Shown here: piece by piece, positions 63,416-64,000 of the stretch | Layout of the letters: each line of letters opens with the position of its first letter | How positions within the stretch are numbered: the stretch's first letter is position 1 | Assembly (NCBI GenBank): GCA_000384935.1 | Contig: ARRA01000002.1 | Span: 153,697 to 217,696, forward strand | Origin: a gamma proteobacterium SCGC AAA076-P13 | GTDB lineage: Bacteria; Pseudomonadota; Gammaproteobacteria; Magnimaribacterales; D2472 | Direction: 5' to 3' | DNA length: 64,000 nucleotides | The notes under the pieces: generated by a model | What the model saw: the letters and a program-made list of their open reading frames with translations, nothing else | Database searches by the model: none | What the model was told of the DNA's origin: nothing | Position numbers and translations under genes: made by a program

Positions 63416-64000
63416 ATGACATCTACTCCCAAATTTTTAATATTTTTTAATGTAATATTTCTTGCTTCATTAAGTTCAAGTGATATGTATTACCCTGAAA
63501 ACGTATGGGAATTATCATCCCCAGAAAGCCAAAATGTTGACTCAGAAAAAGTTAATAAACTTATAAATTTATCTTTTAATGATCAGTCTACTTTGGGCGT
63601 AGTTGTTATAAAAAATGGAAAAATTATTGGAGAAAGATATGCAGATGGTTATGACTCCTCTTCTCATGGAACATCATGGTCAATGGCTAAAAGTTACTAT
63701 GCAGCTCTGGTTGGTATCTCTATTGAAAAAGGTGAGATAGGAAGCCTTGATGATAAAGTTGGAAAGTACCTTAATTATTATAATGACGAAAGATCAGAGA
63801 TCACAATTAGGGATCTTTTAGATATGTCTAGTGGTTTAGATTTCCCTGCCCATGAACATGAAAAAATGTTCTTCCAAAGCAATCATTTGGATTATGCAAA
63901 ATCAGTTGGAGTTGAAAAAGATGCAGGTCTTAAATGGGAATATAACAATGTAAATTCAATGATTATTGGTGATATTCTCCATTCTGTAACTGGAGTTAAA
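63416..64000 (+). CDS. beta-lactamase family serine hydrolase (partial, runs off the right edge)
   Basis: The first 195 codons are present with no stop. A signal peptide (about residues 1-21) is followed by a class C beta-lactamase-like domain: SMAK in GTSWSMAKSYY gives the SxxK nucleophile, and YNN in WEYNNVNSMIIG matches the YxN motif. Relatives include 6-aminohexanoate-dimer hydrolases and esterases, so a role in resistance is not implied. The divergent gap 63277-63415 must hold its promoter and that of the pseudoazurin cluster. Confidence 0.85.
   Translation, partial: MTSTPKFLIFFNVIFLASLSSSDMYYPENVWELSSPESQNVDSEKVNKLINLSFNDQSTLGVVVIKNGKIIGERYADGYDSSSHGTSWSMAKSYYAALVGISIEKGEIGSLDDKVGKYLNYYNDERSEITIRDLLDMSSGLDFPAHEHEKMFFQSNHLDYAKSVGVEKDAGLKWEYNNVNSMIIGDILHSVTGVK

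Overview
The window is AT-rich and densely packed: most neighbouring genes are a few bases apart or overlap. Gene order is gammaproteobacterial: corC/ypjD-like genes divergent from rpsP-rimM-trmD-rplS, then xerD-dsbC-alaC-hom-thrC-prfB-lysS; a ppiB-lpxH-like pair; alaS-lysC followed by tRNA-Ser(GCU). With a streamlined genome, a pseudoazurin, a sulfotransferase, several acyl-CoA dehydrogenases and a xanthomonad-type acetylcitrulline arginine route, the best guess is a small marine gammaproteobacterium of SAR86 type. The genus is inference. No phage, insertion sequence or CRISPR array was seen.

Layout. 1-6.7 kb: end of an unknown gene, a bacterioferritin-like gene with a Fur-like site, umuDC behind a perfect LexA box, two unknown membrane proteins, lpxH, a cyclophilin lipoprotein, a sulfotransferase, arsC and tRNA-Asn. 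6.7-20.3 kb: uvrB, a lytic transglycosylase, purL, two Nudix hydrolases, a gamma-carbonic-anhydrase-like protein, alaS, lysC, dihydroorotase and tRNA-Ser. 20.4-29.9 kb: a MetF-like protein, a divergent ctlX/rocD pair for citrulline/ornithine use, a one-domain alkyltransferase, a large secreted zinc protease, an SDR, an MBL hydrolase, and CorC-like and YpjD-like membrane proteins. 30-40.6 kb: the ribosomal/tRNA-modification operon and the xerD-to-lysS run. 40.6-45.7 kb: an acyl-CoA dehydrogenase pair, small membrane proteins, tRNA-Leu and a Rieske oxygenase. 45.7-51.5 kb: the arginine operon argF'-argG-argAB-argC-argH. 51.6-64 kb: MFS transporter, AMP nucleosidase, Ca/Na antiporter, SDR, LysR regulator with acyl-CoA dehydrogenase, exonuclease I, tRNA-Val, an ABC exporter, a pseudoazurin with two tiny membrane proteins, and a truncated serine hydrolase.

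The most striking signal lies before the arginine operon. A 14-codon ORF (MNNSNTRLRRVPAL) carries three Arg codons within four. It is followed by three mutually exclusive RNA segments ending in a rho-independent terminator, as in ribosome-mediated attenuation of trp or his operons. I know of no described bacterial arginine operon controlled this way. The operon itself encodes the N-acetylornithine carbamoyltransferase route with a fused acetylglutamate kinase/synthase.

The second notable signal is an acidic tandem repeat ([10 protein letters not shown], 15-nt units) shared by the C-terminal tail of ribosomal protein S16 (17 units) and the N-terminal extension of L19 (5 units) in the same operon. 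Others: prfB has no programmed frameshift but keeps its apparent scar; csrA and ffh are absent from their usual positions; two minuscule membrane proteins overlap the pseudoazurin gene; and a hairpin region near 60.3 kb may encode or terminate a small RNA.
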